From positions 16,864,001 through 16,928,000 of the forward strand of contig OX579637.1 in NCBI GenBank assembly GCA_951230915.1: a stretch of DNA of 64,000 nt, given 5' to 3'. Below, one piece after another: positions 1 to 12,775 of this stretch. The notes under the pieces were generated by a model that was given only the letters and a program-made list of their open reading frames with translations, did not search any database and was not told where the DNA came from. Source of the stretch: Antitrichia curtipendula. Lineage: Eukaryota; Streptophyta; Bryopsida; Hypnales; Leucodontaceae. The translations under genes and the position numbers were made by a program. Position 1 is the first letter of the stretch. The number at the start of each line of letters is the position of its first letter.

Positions 1-2160
1 CTGGTCCTTTTTACTTTTCATTCACGCGGAGAAATTAGAGTATAACGGCAAGAATGAAATCTCCACATGGATTCTACATGTAGGGATTATTTACAACTTG
101 TACATTTTTTTAAAACCTCCAATTGCCAACAAATTCCATGACATTTGGAATTGGGATCCATAAACTACAGGGCAAAGCTGGTCCTTTTTACTTTTCATTC
201 ACGCGGAGAAATTAGAGTATAACGGCAAGAATGAAATCTCCACATGGATTCTACATGTGGGGATTATTTACAACTTGTACATTTTTTTAAAACCTCCAAT
301 TGCCAACAAATTCCATGACATATGGAATTGGGATCCATAAACTACAGGGCAAAGCTGGTCCTTTTTACTTTTCATTCACGTGGAGAAATTAGAGTATATC
401 GGCAAGTATGAAATCTCCACATGGATTCTACATGTGGGGATTATCTACAACTTGTACATTTTTATTGGACCCTCCAAGTGCCAACGAATTCCATGACATT
501 TGGAATTGGGATCCATAAACTACAGGGCAAAGCTGGTCCTTTTTACTTTTCATTCACGCGGAGAAATTAGAGTATAACGACAAGAATGAAATCTCCACAT
601 GGATTCTACATGTGGGGATTATTTACAACTTGTACATTTTTTTAAAACCTCCAATTGCCAACAAATTCCATGACATTTGGAATTGGGATCCATAAACTAC
701 AGGGCAAAGTTGGTCCTTTTTACTTTTCATTCACGTGGAGAAATTAGAGTATATCGGCAAGTATGAAATCTCCACATGGATTCTACATGTGGGGATTATT
801 TACAACTTGTACATATTTATTGGACCCTCCACGTGCCAACGAATTCCATGACATTTGGAATTGGGATCCCTAAACTACAGGGCAAAGCTGGTCCTTTTTA
901 CTTTTCATTCACGCGGAGAAATTAGAGTATAACGACAAGAATGAAATCTCCACATGGATTCTACATGTGGGGATTATTTACAACTTGTACATTTTTTTAA
1001 AACCTCCAATTGCCAACAAATTCCATGACATTTAGAATTGGAGTCCATAAACTACAGCGCAAAGTTGGTTCTTTTTACTTTTCATTCACGTGGAGAAATT
1101 AGAGTATATCGGCGAGTATGAAATCTCCACATGGATTCTACATGTGGGGATTATTTACAACTTGTACATTTTTATTGGACCCTCCAAGTGCCAAAGAATT
1201 CCATGACATTTGGAATTGGGATCCATAAACTACAGGGCAAAGCTGGTCCTTTTTACTTTTCATTCACGCGGAGAAATTAGAGTATAACGACAAGAATGAA
1301 ATCTCCACATGGATTCTACATGTGGGGATTATTTACAACTTGTACATTTTTATAAAACCTCCAATTGCCAACAAATTCCATGACATTTAGAATTGGAGTC
1401 CATAAACTACAGGTCAAAGTTGGTCCTTTCTACTTTTCATTCACGTGGAGAAATTAGAGTATATCGGCAAGTATGAAATCTCCACATGGATTCTACTGTG
1501 GGGATTATTTACAACTTGTACATTTTTATTGGACCCTCCAAGTGCCAACGAATTCCATGACATTTGGAATTGGGATCCCTAAACTACAGGGCAAAGCTGG
1601 TCCTTTTTACTTTTCATTCACATGGAGAAATTAGAGTATATCGGCAAGTATGAAATCTCCACATGGATTCTACATGTGGGGATTATTTACAACTTGTACA
1701 TTTTTATTGGCCCCTCCAAGTGCCAACGAATTCCATGACATTTGGAATTGGGATCCCTAAACTACAGGGCAAAGCTGGTCCTTTTTACTTTTCATTCACA
1801 TGGAGAAATTAGAGTATATCGGCAAGTATGAAATCTCCACATGGATTCCAGATGTGGGGATTATTTACAACTTGTACATTTTTATTGGACCCTCCAAGTG
1901 CCAACGAATTCCATGACATTTGGAATTGGGATCCCTAAACTACAGGGCAAAGCTGGTCCTTTTTACTTTTCATTCACGCGGAGAAATTAGGGTATACCGG
2001 CAAGAATTAAATCTCCACATGGATTCTACATGTGGGGATTATTTACAACTTGTACATTTTTATTGGACCCTCCAAGTGCCAACGAATTCCATGACATTTG
2101 GAATTGGGATCCCTAAACTACAGGGCAAAGCTGGTCCTTTTTACTTTCCATTCACATGGA

Positions 2161-3048
2161 GAAATTAGAGTATATCGGCAAGTATGAAATCTCCACATGG
2201 ATTCTACATGTGGGGATTATTTACAACTTGTACATTTTTTTAAAACCTCCAATTGCCAACAAATTCCATGACATTTAGAATTGGAGTCCATAAACTACAG
2301 GGCAAAGTTGGTCCTTTCTACTTTTCATTCACGTGGAGAAATTAGAGTATATCGGCAAGTATGAAATCTCCACATGGATTCTACTGTGGGGATTATTTAC
2401 AACTTGTACATTTTTATTGGACCCTCCAAGTGCCAACGAATTCCATGACATTTGGAATTGGGATCCCTAAACTACAGGGCAAAGCTGGTCCTTTTTACTT
2501 TTCATTCACATGGAGAAATTAGAGTATATCGGCAAGTATGAAATCTCCACATGGATTCTACATGTGGGGATTATTTACAACTTGTACATTTTTATTGGAC
2601 CCTCCAAGTGCCAACGAATTCCATGACATTTGGAATTGGGATCCCTAAACTACAGGGCAAAGCTGGTCCTTTTTACTTTTCATTCACGCGGAGAAATTAG
2701 AGTATAACGGCAAGAATGAAATCTCCACATGGATTCTACATGTGGGGATTATTTACAACTTGTACATATTTATTAGACCCTCCACGTGCCAACGAATTCC
2801 ATGACATTTGGAATTGGGATCCCTAAACTACAGGGCAAAGCTGGTCCTTTTTACTTTTCATTCACATGGAGAAATTAGAGTATATCGGCAAGTATGAAAT
2901 CTCCACATGGATTCCAGATGTGGGGATTATTTACAACTTGTACATTTTTATTGGAGCCTCCAAGTGCCAACGAATTCCATGACATTTGGAATTGGGATCC
3001 CTAAACTACAGGGCAAAGCTGGTCCTTTTTACTTTTCATTCACGCGGA
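2161..3048. repeat. 5-monomer higher-order unit, 888 bp, copy 1
   Basis: Five monomers, 5 x 178 minus two deletions. The rare marks CTACTGTGG (2381), TATTAGACCC (2773) and ATTCCAGATG (2911) all recur exactly 888 bp later. It diverges from the next copy only at scattered bases, for example GGAGCC at about 2953 against GGACCC. A partial earlier relative with CTACTGTGG at 1493 lies another 888 bp upstream. Confidence 0.88.
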
Positions 3049-3936
3049 GAAATTAGAGTATATCGGCAAGTATGAAATCTCCACATGGATTCTACATGTG
3101 GGGATTATTTACAACTTGTACATTTTTTTAAAACCTCCAATTGCCAACAAATTCCATGACATTTAGAATTGGAGTCCATAAACTACAGGGCAAAGTTGGT
3201 CCTTTCTACTTTTCATTCACGTGGAGAAATTAGAGTATATCGGCAAGTATGAAATCTCCACATGGATTCTACTGTGGGGATTATTTACAACTTGTACATT
3301 TTTATTGGACCCTCCAAGTGCCAACGAATTCCATGACATTTGGAATTGGGATCCCTAAACTACAGGGCAAAGCTGGTCCTTTTTACTTTTCATTCACATG
3401 GAGAAATTAGAGTATATCGGCAAGTATGAAATCTCCACATGGATTCTACATGTGGGGATTATTTACAACTTGTACATTTTTATTGGACCCTCCAAGTGCC
3501 AACGAATTCCATGACATTTGGAATTGGGATCCCTAAACTACAGGGCAAAGCTGGTCCTTTTTACTTTTCATTCACGCGGAGAAATTAGAGTATAACGGCA
3601 AGAATGAAATCTCCACATGGATTCTACATGTGGGGATTATTTACAACTTGTACATATTTATTAGACCCTCCACGTGCCAACGAATTCCATGACATTTGGA
3701 ATTGGGATCCCTAAACTACAGGGCAAAGCTGGTCCTTTTTACTTTTCATTCACATGGAGAAATTAGAGTATATCGGCAAGTATGAAATCTCCACATGGAT
3801 TCCAGATGTGGGGATTATTTACAACTTGTACATTTTTATTGGACCCTCCAAGTGCCAACGAATTCCATGACATTTGGAATTGGGATCCCTAAACTACAGG
3901 GCAAAGCTGGTCCTTTTTACTTTTCATTCACGCGGA
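3049..3936. repeat. 5-monomer higher-order unit, 888 bp, copy 2
   Basis: This is the direct tandem copy of 2161-3048, with its marks at 3269, 3661 and 3799. After 3936 the order changes: TATTAGACCC and ATTCCAGATG next appear at 4373 and 4511, 712 bp on, so the following unit has lost one monomer and is a 4-mer. Confidence 0.88.
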
Positions 3937-6900
3937 GAAATTAGAGTATATCGGCAAGTATGAAATCTCCACATGGATTCTACATGTGGGGATTATTTAC
4001 AACTTGTACATATTTATTGGACCCTCCACGTGCCAACGAATTCCATGACATTTGGAATTGGGATCCCTAAACTACAGGGCAAAGCTGGTCCTTTTTACTT
4101 TTCATTCACATGGAGAAATTAGAGTATATCGGCAAGTATGAAATCTCCACATGGATTCTACATGTGGGGATTATTTACAACTTGTACATTTTTATTGGAC
4201 CCTCCAAGTGCCAACGAATTCCATGACATTTGGAATTGGGATCCCTAAACTACAGGGCAAAGCTGGTCCTTTTTACTTTTCATTCACGCGGAGAAATTAG
4301 AGTATAACGGCAAGAATGAAATCTCCACATGGATTCTACATGTGGGGATTATTTACAACTTGTACATATTTATTAGACCCTCCACGTGCCAACGAATTCC
4401 ATGACATTTGGAATTGGGATCCCTAAACTACAGGGCAAAGCTGGTCCTTTTTACTTTTCATTCACATGGAGAAATTAGAGTATATCGGCAAGTATGAAAT
4501 CTCCACATGGATTCCAGATGTGGGGATTATTTACAACTTGTACATTTTTATTGGACCCTCCAAGGGCCAACGAATTCCATGACATTTGGAATTGGGATCC
4601 ATAAACTACAGGGCAAAGCTGGTCCTTTTTACTTTTCGTTCACGTGGAGAAATTAGAGTATATCGGCAAGTATGAAATCTCCACATGGATTCTACATGTG
4701 GGGATTATTTACAACTTGTACATATTTATTGGACCCTCCACGTGCCAACGAATTCCATGACATTTGGAATTGGGATCCCTAAACTACAGGGCAAAGCTGG
4801 TCCTTTTTACTTTTCATTCACGCGGAGAAATTAGAGTATATCGGCAAGTATGAAATCTCCACATGGATTCTACATGTGGGGATTATTTACAACTTGTACA
4901 TTTTTTTAAAACCTCCAATTGCCAACAAATTCCATGACATTTGGAATTGGGATCCATAAACTACAGGGCAAAGTTGGTCCTTTCTACTTTTCATTCACGT
5001 GGAGAAATTAGAGTATATCGGCAAGTATGAAATCTCCACATGGATTCTACATGTGGGGATTATTTACAACTTGTACATTTTTATTGGACCCTCCAAGTGC
5101 CAAAGAAATCCATGACATTTGGAATTGGGATCCATAAACTACAGGGCAAAGCTGGTCCTTTTTACTTTTCATTCACGTGGAGAAATTAGAGTATATCGGC
5201 AAGTATGAAATCTCCACATGGATTCTACTGTGGGGATTATTTACAACTTGTACATTTTTATTGGACCCTCCAAGTGCCAACGAATTCCATGACATTTGGA
5301 ATTGGGATCCCTAAACTACAGGGCAAAGCTGGTCCTTTTTACTTTTCATTCACGCGGAGAAATTAGAGTATAACGGCAAGAATGAAATCTCCACATGGAT
5401 TCTACATGTGGGGATTATTTACAACTTGTACATTTTTATTGGACCCTCCAAGTGCCAACGAATTCCATGACATTTGGAATTGGGATCCCTAAACTACAGG
5501 GCAAAGCTGGTCCTTTTTACTTTCCATTCACATGGAGAAATTAGAGTATAACGGCAAGAATGAAATCTCCACATGGATTCTACATGTGGGGATTATTTAC
5601 AACTTGTATATTTTTATTGGACCCTCCAAGTGCCAACGAATTCCATGACATTTGGAATTGGGATCCATAAACTACAGGGCAAAGCTGGTCCTTTTTACTT
5701 TTCATTCACATGGAGAAGTTAGAGTATATCGGCAAGTATGAAATCTCCACATGGATTCTACATGTGGGGATTATTTACAACTTGTACATTTTTATTGGAC
5801 CCTCCAAGTGCCAACGAATTCCATGACATTTGGAATTGGGATCCCTAAACTACAGGGCAAAGCTGGTCCTTTTTACTCTTCATTCACGCGGAGAAATTAG
5901 AGTATATCGGCAAGTATGAAATCTCCACATGGATTCTACATGTGGGGATTATTTACAACTTGTACATATTTATTGGACCCTCCACGTGCCAACGAATTCC
6001 ATGACATTTGGAATTGGGATCCCTAAACTACAGGGCAAAGCTGGTCCTTTTTACTTTTCATTCACATGGAGAAATTAGAGTATATCGGCAAGTATGAAAT
6101 CTCCACATGGAATCCAGATGTGGGGATTATTTACAACTTGTACATTTTTATTGGACCCTCCAAGTGCCAACGAATTCCATGACATTTGGAATTGGGATCC
6201 ATAAACTACAGGGCAAAGCTGGTCCTTTTTACTTTTCATTCACATGGAGAAATTAGAGTATATCGGCAAGTATGAAATCTCCACATGGATTCTACATGTG
6301 GGGATTATTTACAACTTGTACATATTTATTGGACCCTCCACGTGCCAACGAATTCCATGACATTTGGAATTGGGATCCCTAAACTACAGGGCAAAGCTGG
6401 TCCTTTTTACTTTTCATTCACGCGGAGAAATTAGAGTATATCGGCAAGTATGAAATCTCCACATGGATTCTACATGTGGGGATTATTTACAACTTGTACA
6501 TTTTTTTAAAACCTCCAATTGCCAACAAATTCCATGACATTTAGAATTGGAGTCCATAAACTACAGGGCAAAGTTGGTCCTTTCTACTTTTCATTCACGT
6601 GGAGAAATTAGAGTATATCGGCAAGTATGAAATCTCCACATGGATTCTACATGTGGGGATTATTTACAACTTGTACATTTTTATTGGACCCTCCAAGTGC
6701 CAACGAATTCCATGACATTTGGAATTGGGATCCCTAAACTACAGGGCAAAGCTGGTCCTTTTTACTTTTCATTCACATGGAGAAATTAGAGTATATCGGC
6801 AAGTATGAAATCTCCACATGGATTCTACATGTGGGGATTATTTACAACTTGTACATTTTTATTGGACCCTCCAAGTGCCAACGAATTCCATGACATTTGG

Positions 6901-7329
6901 AATTGGGATCCCTAAACTACAGGGCAAAGCTGGTCCTTTTTACTTTTCATTCACGCGGAGAAATTAGAGTATATCGGCAAGTATGAAATCTCCACATGGA
7001 TTCTACATGTGGGGATTATTTACAACTTGTACATATTTATTGGACCCTCCACGTGCCAACGAATTCCATGACATTTGGAATTGGGATCCCTAAACTACAG
7101 GGCAAAGCTGGTCCTTTTTACTTTTCATTCACGTGGAGAAACTAGAGTATATCGGCAAGTATGAAATCTCCACATGGATTCTACATGTGGGGATTATTTA
7201 CAACTTGTACATTTTTTTAAAACCTCCAATTGCCAACAAATTCCATGACATTTAGAATTGGAGTCCATAAACTACAGGGCAAAGTTGGTCCTTTCTACTT
7301 TTCATTCACGTGGAGAAATTAGAGTATAT

Positions 7330-8270
7330 CGGCAAGTATGAAATCTCCACATGGATTCCAGATGTGGGGATTATTTACAACTTGTACATTTTTATTGGAC
7401 GCTCCAAGTGCCAACGAATTCCATGACATTTGGAATTGGGATCCCTAAACTACAGGGCAAAGCTGGTCCTTTTTACTTTTCATTCACGTGGAGAAACTAG
7501 AGTATATCGGCAAGTATGAAATCTCCACATGGATTCTACATGTGGGGATTATTTACAACTTGTACATTTTTTTAAAACCTCCAATTGCCAACAAATTCCA
7601 TGACATTTAGAATTGGAGTCCATAAACTACAGGGCAAAGTTGGTCCTTTTTACTTTTCATTCACGTGGAGAAATTAGAGTATATCGGCAAGTATGAAATC
7701 TCCACATGGATTCTACATGTGGGGATTATTTACAACTTGTACATTTTTATTCGACCGTCCAAGTGCCAACAAATTCCATGACATTTAGAATTGGAATCCA
7801 TAAACTACAGGCCAAAGCTGGTCCTTTTTACTTTTCATTCGCGTGGAGAAATTAGAGTATATCGGCAAGTATGAAATCTCCACATGGATTCTACATGTGG
7901 GGATTATTTACAACTTGTACATTTTTATTGGACCCTCCAAGGGCCAACGAATTCCATGACATTTGGAATTGGGATCCATAAACTACAGGGCAAAGCTGGT
8001 CCTTTTTACTTTTCGTTCACGTGGAGAAATTAGAGTATATCGGCAAGTATGAAATCTCCACATGGATTCTACATGTGGGGATTATTTACAACTTGTACAT
8101 TTTTATTGGACCCTCCAAGTGCCAACGAATTCCATGACATTTGGAATTGGGATCCATAAACTACAGGGCAAAGCTGGTCCTTTTTACTTTTCATTCACGT
8201 GGAGAAATTAGAGTATAACGGCAGGAATGAAATCTCCACATGGATTCTACATGTGGGGATTATTTACAAC
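7330..8270. repeat. 10-monomer-offset duplication (1,779 bp), first copy
   Basis: The ordered marks ATTCCAGATG (7355), GGACGCTCC (7398), GAGAAACTAG (7491), T7-AAAACC (7567), TTCGACCGTCC (7751, counted from its second T) and TTTTCGTTCACG (about 8010) are shared with 9110-10050. The first five lie at a constant offset of 1,779 bp. A segment of about 0.94 kb is thus present twice, separated by monomers of another type. Boundaries are approximate because consensus monomers carry no marks. Confidence 0.85.
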
Positions 8271-9109
8271 TTGTACATATTTATTGGACCCTCCACGTGC
8301 CAACGAATTCCATGACATTTGGAATTGGGATCCCTAAACTACAGGGCAAAGCTGGTCCTTTTTACTTTTCATTCACGTGGAGAAATTAGAGTATAACGGC
8401 AGGAATGAAATCTCCACATGGATTCTACATGTGGGGATTATTTACAACTTGTACATTTTTATTGGACCCTCCAAGTGCCAACGAATTCCATGACATTTGG
8501 AATTGGGATCCATAAACTACAGGGCAAAGCTGGTCCTTTTTACTTTTCATTCACGCGGAGAAATTAGAGTATATCGGCAAGTATGAAATCTCCACATGGA
8601 TTCTACATGTGGGGATTATTTACAACTTGTACATATTTATTGGACCCTCCACGTGCCAACGAATTCCATGACATTTGGAATTGGGATCCCTAAACTACAG
8701 GGCAAAGCTGGTCCTTTTTACTTTTCATTCACGTGGAGAAACTAGAGTATATCGGCAAGTATGAAATCTCCACATGGATTCTACATGTGGGGATTATTTA
8801 CAACTTGTACATATTTATTGGACCCTCCACGTGCCAACGAATTCCATGACATTTGGAATTGGGATCCCTAAACTACAGGGCAAAGCTGGTCCTTTTTACT
8901 TTTCATTCACGTGGAGAAACTAGAGTATATCGGCAAGTATGAAATCTCCACATGGATTCTACATGTGGGGATTATTTACAACTTGTACATTTTTATTGGA
9001 CCCTCCAAGGGCCAACGAATTCCATGACATTTGGAATTGGGATCCATAAACTACAGGGCAAAGCTGGTCCTTTTTACTTTTCGTTCACGTGGAGAAATTA
9101 GAGTATATC

Positions 9110-10050
9110 GGCAAGTATGAAATCTCCACATGGATTCCAGATGTGGGGATTATTTACAACTTGTACATTTTTATTGGACGCTCCAAGTGCCAACGAATTC
9201 CATGACATTTGGAATTGGGATCCCTAAACTACAGGGCAAAGCTGGTCCTTTTTACTTTTCATTCACGTGGAGAAACTAGAGTATATCGGCAAGTATGAAA
9301 TCTCCACATGGATTCTACATGTGGGGATTATTTACAGCTTGTACATTTTTTTAAAACCTCCAATTGCCAACAAATTCCATGACATTTAGAATTGGAGTCC
9401 ATAAACTACAGGGCAAAGTTGGTCCTTTTTACTTTTCATTCACGTGGAGAAATTAGAGTATATCGGCAAGTATGAAATCTCCACATGGATTCTACATGTG
9501 GGGATTATTTACAACTTGTACATTTTTATTCGACCGTCCAAGTGCCAACAAATTCCATGACATTTAGAATTGGAATCCATAAACTACAGGCCAAAGCTGG
9601 TCCTTTTTACTTTTCATTCGCGTGGAGAAATTAGAGTATATCGGCAAGTATGAAATCTCCACATGGATTCTACATGTGGGGATTATTTACAACTTGTACA
9701 TTTTTATTGGACCCTCCAAGGGCCAACGAATTCCATGACATTTGGAATTGGGATCCATAAACTACAGGGCAAAGCTGGTCCTTTTTACTTTTCGTTCACG
9801 TGGAGAAATTAGAGTATATCGGCAAGTATGAAATCTCCACATGGATTCTACATGTGGGGATTATTTACAACTTGAACATTTTTATTGGACCCTCCAAGTG
9901 CCAACGAATTCCATGACATTTGGAATTGGGATCCATAAACTACAGGGCAAAGCTGGTCCTTTTTACTTTTCATTCACGTGGAGAAATTAGAGTATAACGG
10001 CAGGAATGAAATCTCCACATGGATTCTACATGTGGGAATTATTTACAACT
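9110..10050. repeat. 10-monomer-offset duplication (1,779 bp), second copy
   Basis: The same marks as in 7330-8270 appear at 9134, 9177, 9270, 9346, 9530 and about 9789. A private change, CTTGAAC for CTTGTAC near 9872, separates it from the first copy. The match ends near 10057, where the first copy has TACATATTTATT and this one TACATTTTTATT. It leads straight into the 8-mer block. Confidence 0.85.
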
Positions 10051-12679
10051 TGTACATTTTTATTGGACCCTCCAAGTGCCAACGAATTCCATGACATTTG
10101 GAATTGGGATCCCTAAACTACAGGGCAAAGCTGGTCCTTTTTACTTTTCATTCACGCGGAGAAATTAGAGTATAACGGCAAGTATGAAATCTCCACATGG
10201 ATTCTACATGTGGGGATTATTTACAACTTGTACATTTTTATTGGACCCTCCAAGTGCCGACGAATTCCATGACATTTGGAATTGGGATCCATAAACTACA
10301 GGGCAAAGCTGGTCCTTTTTACTTTTCATTCACGTGGAGAAATTAGAGTATATCGGCAAGTATGAAATCTCCACATGGATTCTACATGTGGGGATTATTT
10401 ACAACTTGTACATTTTGATTGGACCCTCCAAGTGCCAACGAATTCCATGACATTTGGAATTGGGATCCATAAACTACAGGGCAAAGCTGGTCCTTTTTAC
10501 TTTTCGTTCACGTGGAGAAATTAGAGTATATCGGCAAGTATGAAATCTCCACATGGATTCTACATGTGGGGATTATTTACAACTTGAACATTTTTATTGG
10601 ACCCTCCAAGTGCCAACGAATTCCATGATATTTGGAATTGGAATCCATAAACTACAGGGCAAGGCTGGTCCTTTTTACTTTTCATTCACGCGGAGAAATT
10701 AGAGTATAACGGCAAGTATGAAATCTCCACATGGATTCTACATGTGGGGATTATTTACAACTTGTACATTTTTATTCGACCGTCCAAGTGCCAACAAATT
10801 CCATGACATTTAGAATTGGAATCCATAAACTACAGGCCAAAGCTGGTCCTTTTTACTTTTCATTCGCGTGGAGAAATTAGAGTATATCGGCAAGTATGAA
10901 ATCTCCACATGGATTCTACATGTGGGGATTATTTACAACTTGTACATTTTTATTGGACCCTCCAAGTGCCAACAAATTCCATGACATTTAGAATTGGAAT
11001 CCATAAACTACAGGCCAAAGCTGGTCCTTTTTACTTTTCATTCACGTGGAGAAATTAGAGTATATCGGCAAGTATGAAATCTCCACATGGATTCTACATG
11101 TGGGGATTATTTACAACTTGTACATTTTTATTGGACCCTCCAAGTGCCAACGAATTCCATGACATTTGGAATTGGGATCCCTAAACTACAGGGCAAAGCT
11201 GGTCCTTTTTACTTTTCATTCACGTGGAGAAATTAGAGTATATCGGCAAGTATAAAATCTCCACATGGATTCTACATGTGGGGATTATTTACAACTTGTA
11301 CATTTTTATTGGACCCTCCAAGTGCCAACGAATTCCATGACATTTGGAATTGGGATCCATAAACTACAGGGCAAAGCTGGTCCTTTTTACTTTTCATTCA
11401 CGTGGAGAAATTAGAGTATAACGGCAGGAATGAAATCTCCACATGGATTCTACATGTGGGAATTATTTACAACTTGTACATTTTTATTGGACCCTCCAAG
11501 TGCCAACAAATTCCATGACATTTGGAATTGGGATCCCTAAACTACAGGGCAAAGCTGGTCCTTTTTACTTTTCATTCACGCGGAGAAATTAGAGTATATC
11601 GGCAAGTATGAAATCTCCACATGGATTCTACATGTGGGGATTATTTACAACTTGTACATTTTTATTGGACCCTCCAAGTGCCGACGAATTCCATGACATT
11701 TGGAATTGGGATCCATAAACTACAGGGCAAAGCTGGTCCTTTTTACTTTTCATTCACGTGGAGAAATTAGAGTATATCGGCAAGTATGAAATCTCCACAT
11801 GGATTCTACATGTGGGGATTATTTACAACTTGTACATTTTGATTGGACCCTCCAAGTGCCAACGAATTCCATGACATTTGGAATTGGGATCCATAAACTA
11901 CAGGGCAAAGCTGGTCCTTTTTACTTTTCATTCACGCGGAGAAATTAGAGTATATCGGCAAGTATGAAATCTCCACATGGATTCTACATGTGGGGATTAT
12001 TTACAACTTGAACATTTTTATTGGACCCTCCAAGTGCCGACGAATTCCATGACATTTGGAATTGGGATCCATAAACTACAGGGCAAAGCTGGTCCTTTTT
12101 ACTTTTCATTCACGCGGAGAAATTAGAGTATAACGGCAAGTATGAAATCTCCACATGGATTCTACATGTGGGGATTATTTACAACTTGTACATTTTTATT
12201 GGACCCTCCAAGTGCCAACAAATTCCATGACATTTAGAATTGGAATCCATAAACTACAGGCCAAAGCTGGTCCTTTTTACTTTTCATTCGCGTGGAGAAA
12301 TTAGAGTATATCGGCAAGTATGAAATCTCTTCATGGATTCTACATGTGGGGATTGTTTACAACTTGTACATTTTTATTGGACCCTCCAAGTGCCAACGAA
12401 TTCCATGACATTTGGAATTGGGATCCATAAACTACAGGGCAAAGCTGGTCCTTTTTACTTTTCATTCACGTGGAGAAATTAGAGTATATCGGCAAGTATG
12501 AAATCTCCACATGGATTCTACATGTGGGGATTATTTACAACTTGTACATTTTTATTGGACCCTCCAAGTGCCGACGAATTCCATGACATTTAGAATTGGG
12601 ATCCCTAAACTACAGGGCAAAGCTGGTCCTTTTTACTTTTCATTCACGTGGAGAAATTAGAGTATATCGGCAAGTATGA

Positions 12680-12710
12680 AATCTCCACATGGATTCTACA
12701 TGTGGGGATT
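12680..12710. other. 12-bp-arm inverted repeat (dyad 1), one per monomer
   Basis: Seen: the left arm AATCTCCACATG (12680-12691) and right arm CATGTGGGGATT (12699-12710) are complementary at 11 of 12 positions around the 7-base spacer GATTCTA. The inner seven pairs (CCACATG/CATGTGG) are perfect. The same element occurs in nearly all monomers; this is the example copy. Variants that damage it are few: ATTCCAGATGTGG (1845, 2911, 3799, 4511, 7355, 9134), CTACTGTGG with one base lost (1493, 2381, 3269, 5225), and CTACTTGTGG in the 36-42 kb and 49-58 kb blocks. Known: dyad symmetry able to form cruciforms has been reported as enriched in centromeric satellites that lack CENP-B boxes. Inferred: a possible protein-binding or non-B-DNA site; chance origin followed by amplification is equally possible. 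Confidence 0.85.
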
Positions 12711-12754
12711 ATTTACAACTTGTACATTTTTATTGGACCCTCCAAGTGCCAACG

Positions 12755-12775
12755 AATTCCATGACATTTGGAATT
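12755..12775. other. 7-7-7 inverted repeat (dyad 2), one per monomer
   Basis: Seen: AATTCCA (12755-12761), 7-base spacer TGACATT, then TGGAATT (12769-12775), a perfect 7-bp complement. Its centre lies 70 bp downstream of the centre of dyad 1 and its spacer has the same length. Many monomers carry TTTAGAATT instead of TTTGGAATT, which removes one base pair, and others carry AACAAATTCC or AACGAAGTCC on the left side; the first keeps the arm, the second breaks it. The element is therefore less constant than dyad 1. The left arm overlaps the GAATTC site. Confidence 0.75.

Larger units (their letters stand above)
1..9418. repeat. left block: 177-bp T7-AAAACC monomers and TACATATTTATT subtype
   Basis: Of the 24 monomers that are 177 bp long, 16 lie here. 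Twelve have T7-AAAACCTCC (one as TTTTTATAAAACC) in place of TTTTTATTGGACCCTCC, at about 105, 282, 637, 992, 1347, 2235, 3123, 4901, 6501, 7212, 7567 and 9346. These often also carry AATTGCCAACAAATTCC and TAGAATTGGAGTCC, so they lack both GAATTC and GGATCC. Four others have CTACTGTGG (1493, 2381, 3269, 5225). Other marks common here and scarce later are GGATCCCTAAAC, TACATATTTATTGG, CATTCACATGG and CCAGATGTGG. Inferred: an older or separately homogenised portion of the array. It holds nothing but satellite. Confidence 0.9.

Noticed and set aside
1920..2168. 82-codon open frame beginning inside a monomer
   Set aside because: It simply reads through one monomer junction, repeats its own peptide after about 59 residues, has no start context or domain, and owes its length to a private change to AGAATTAAATC. 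Satellite, not coding.
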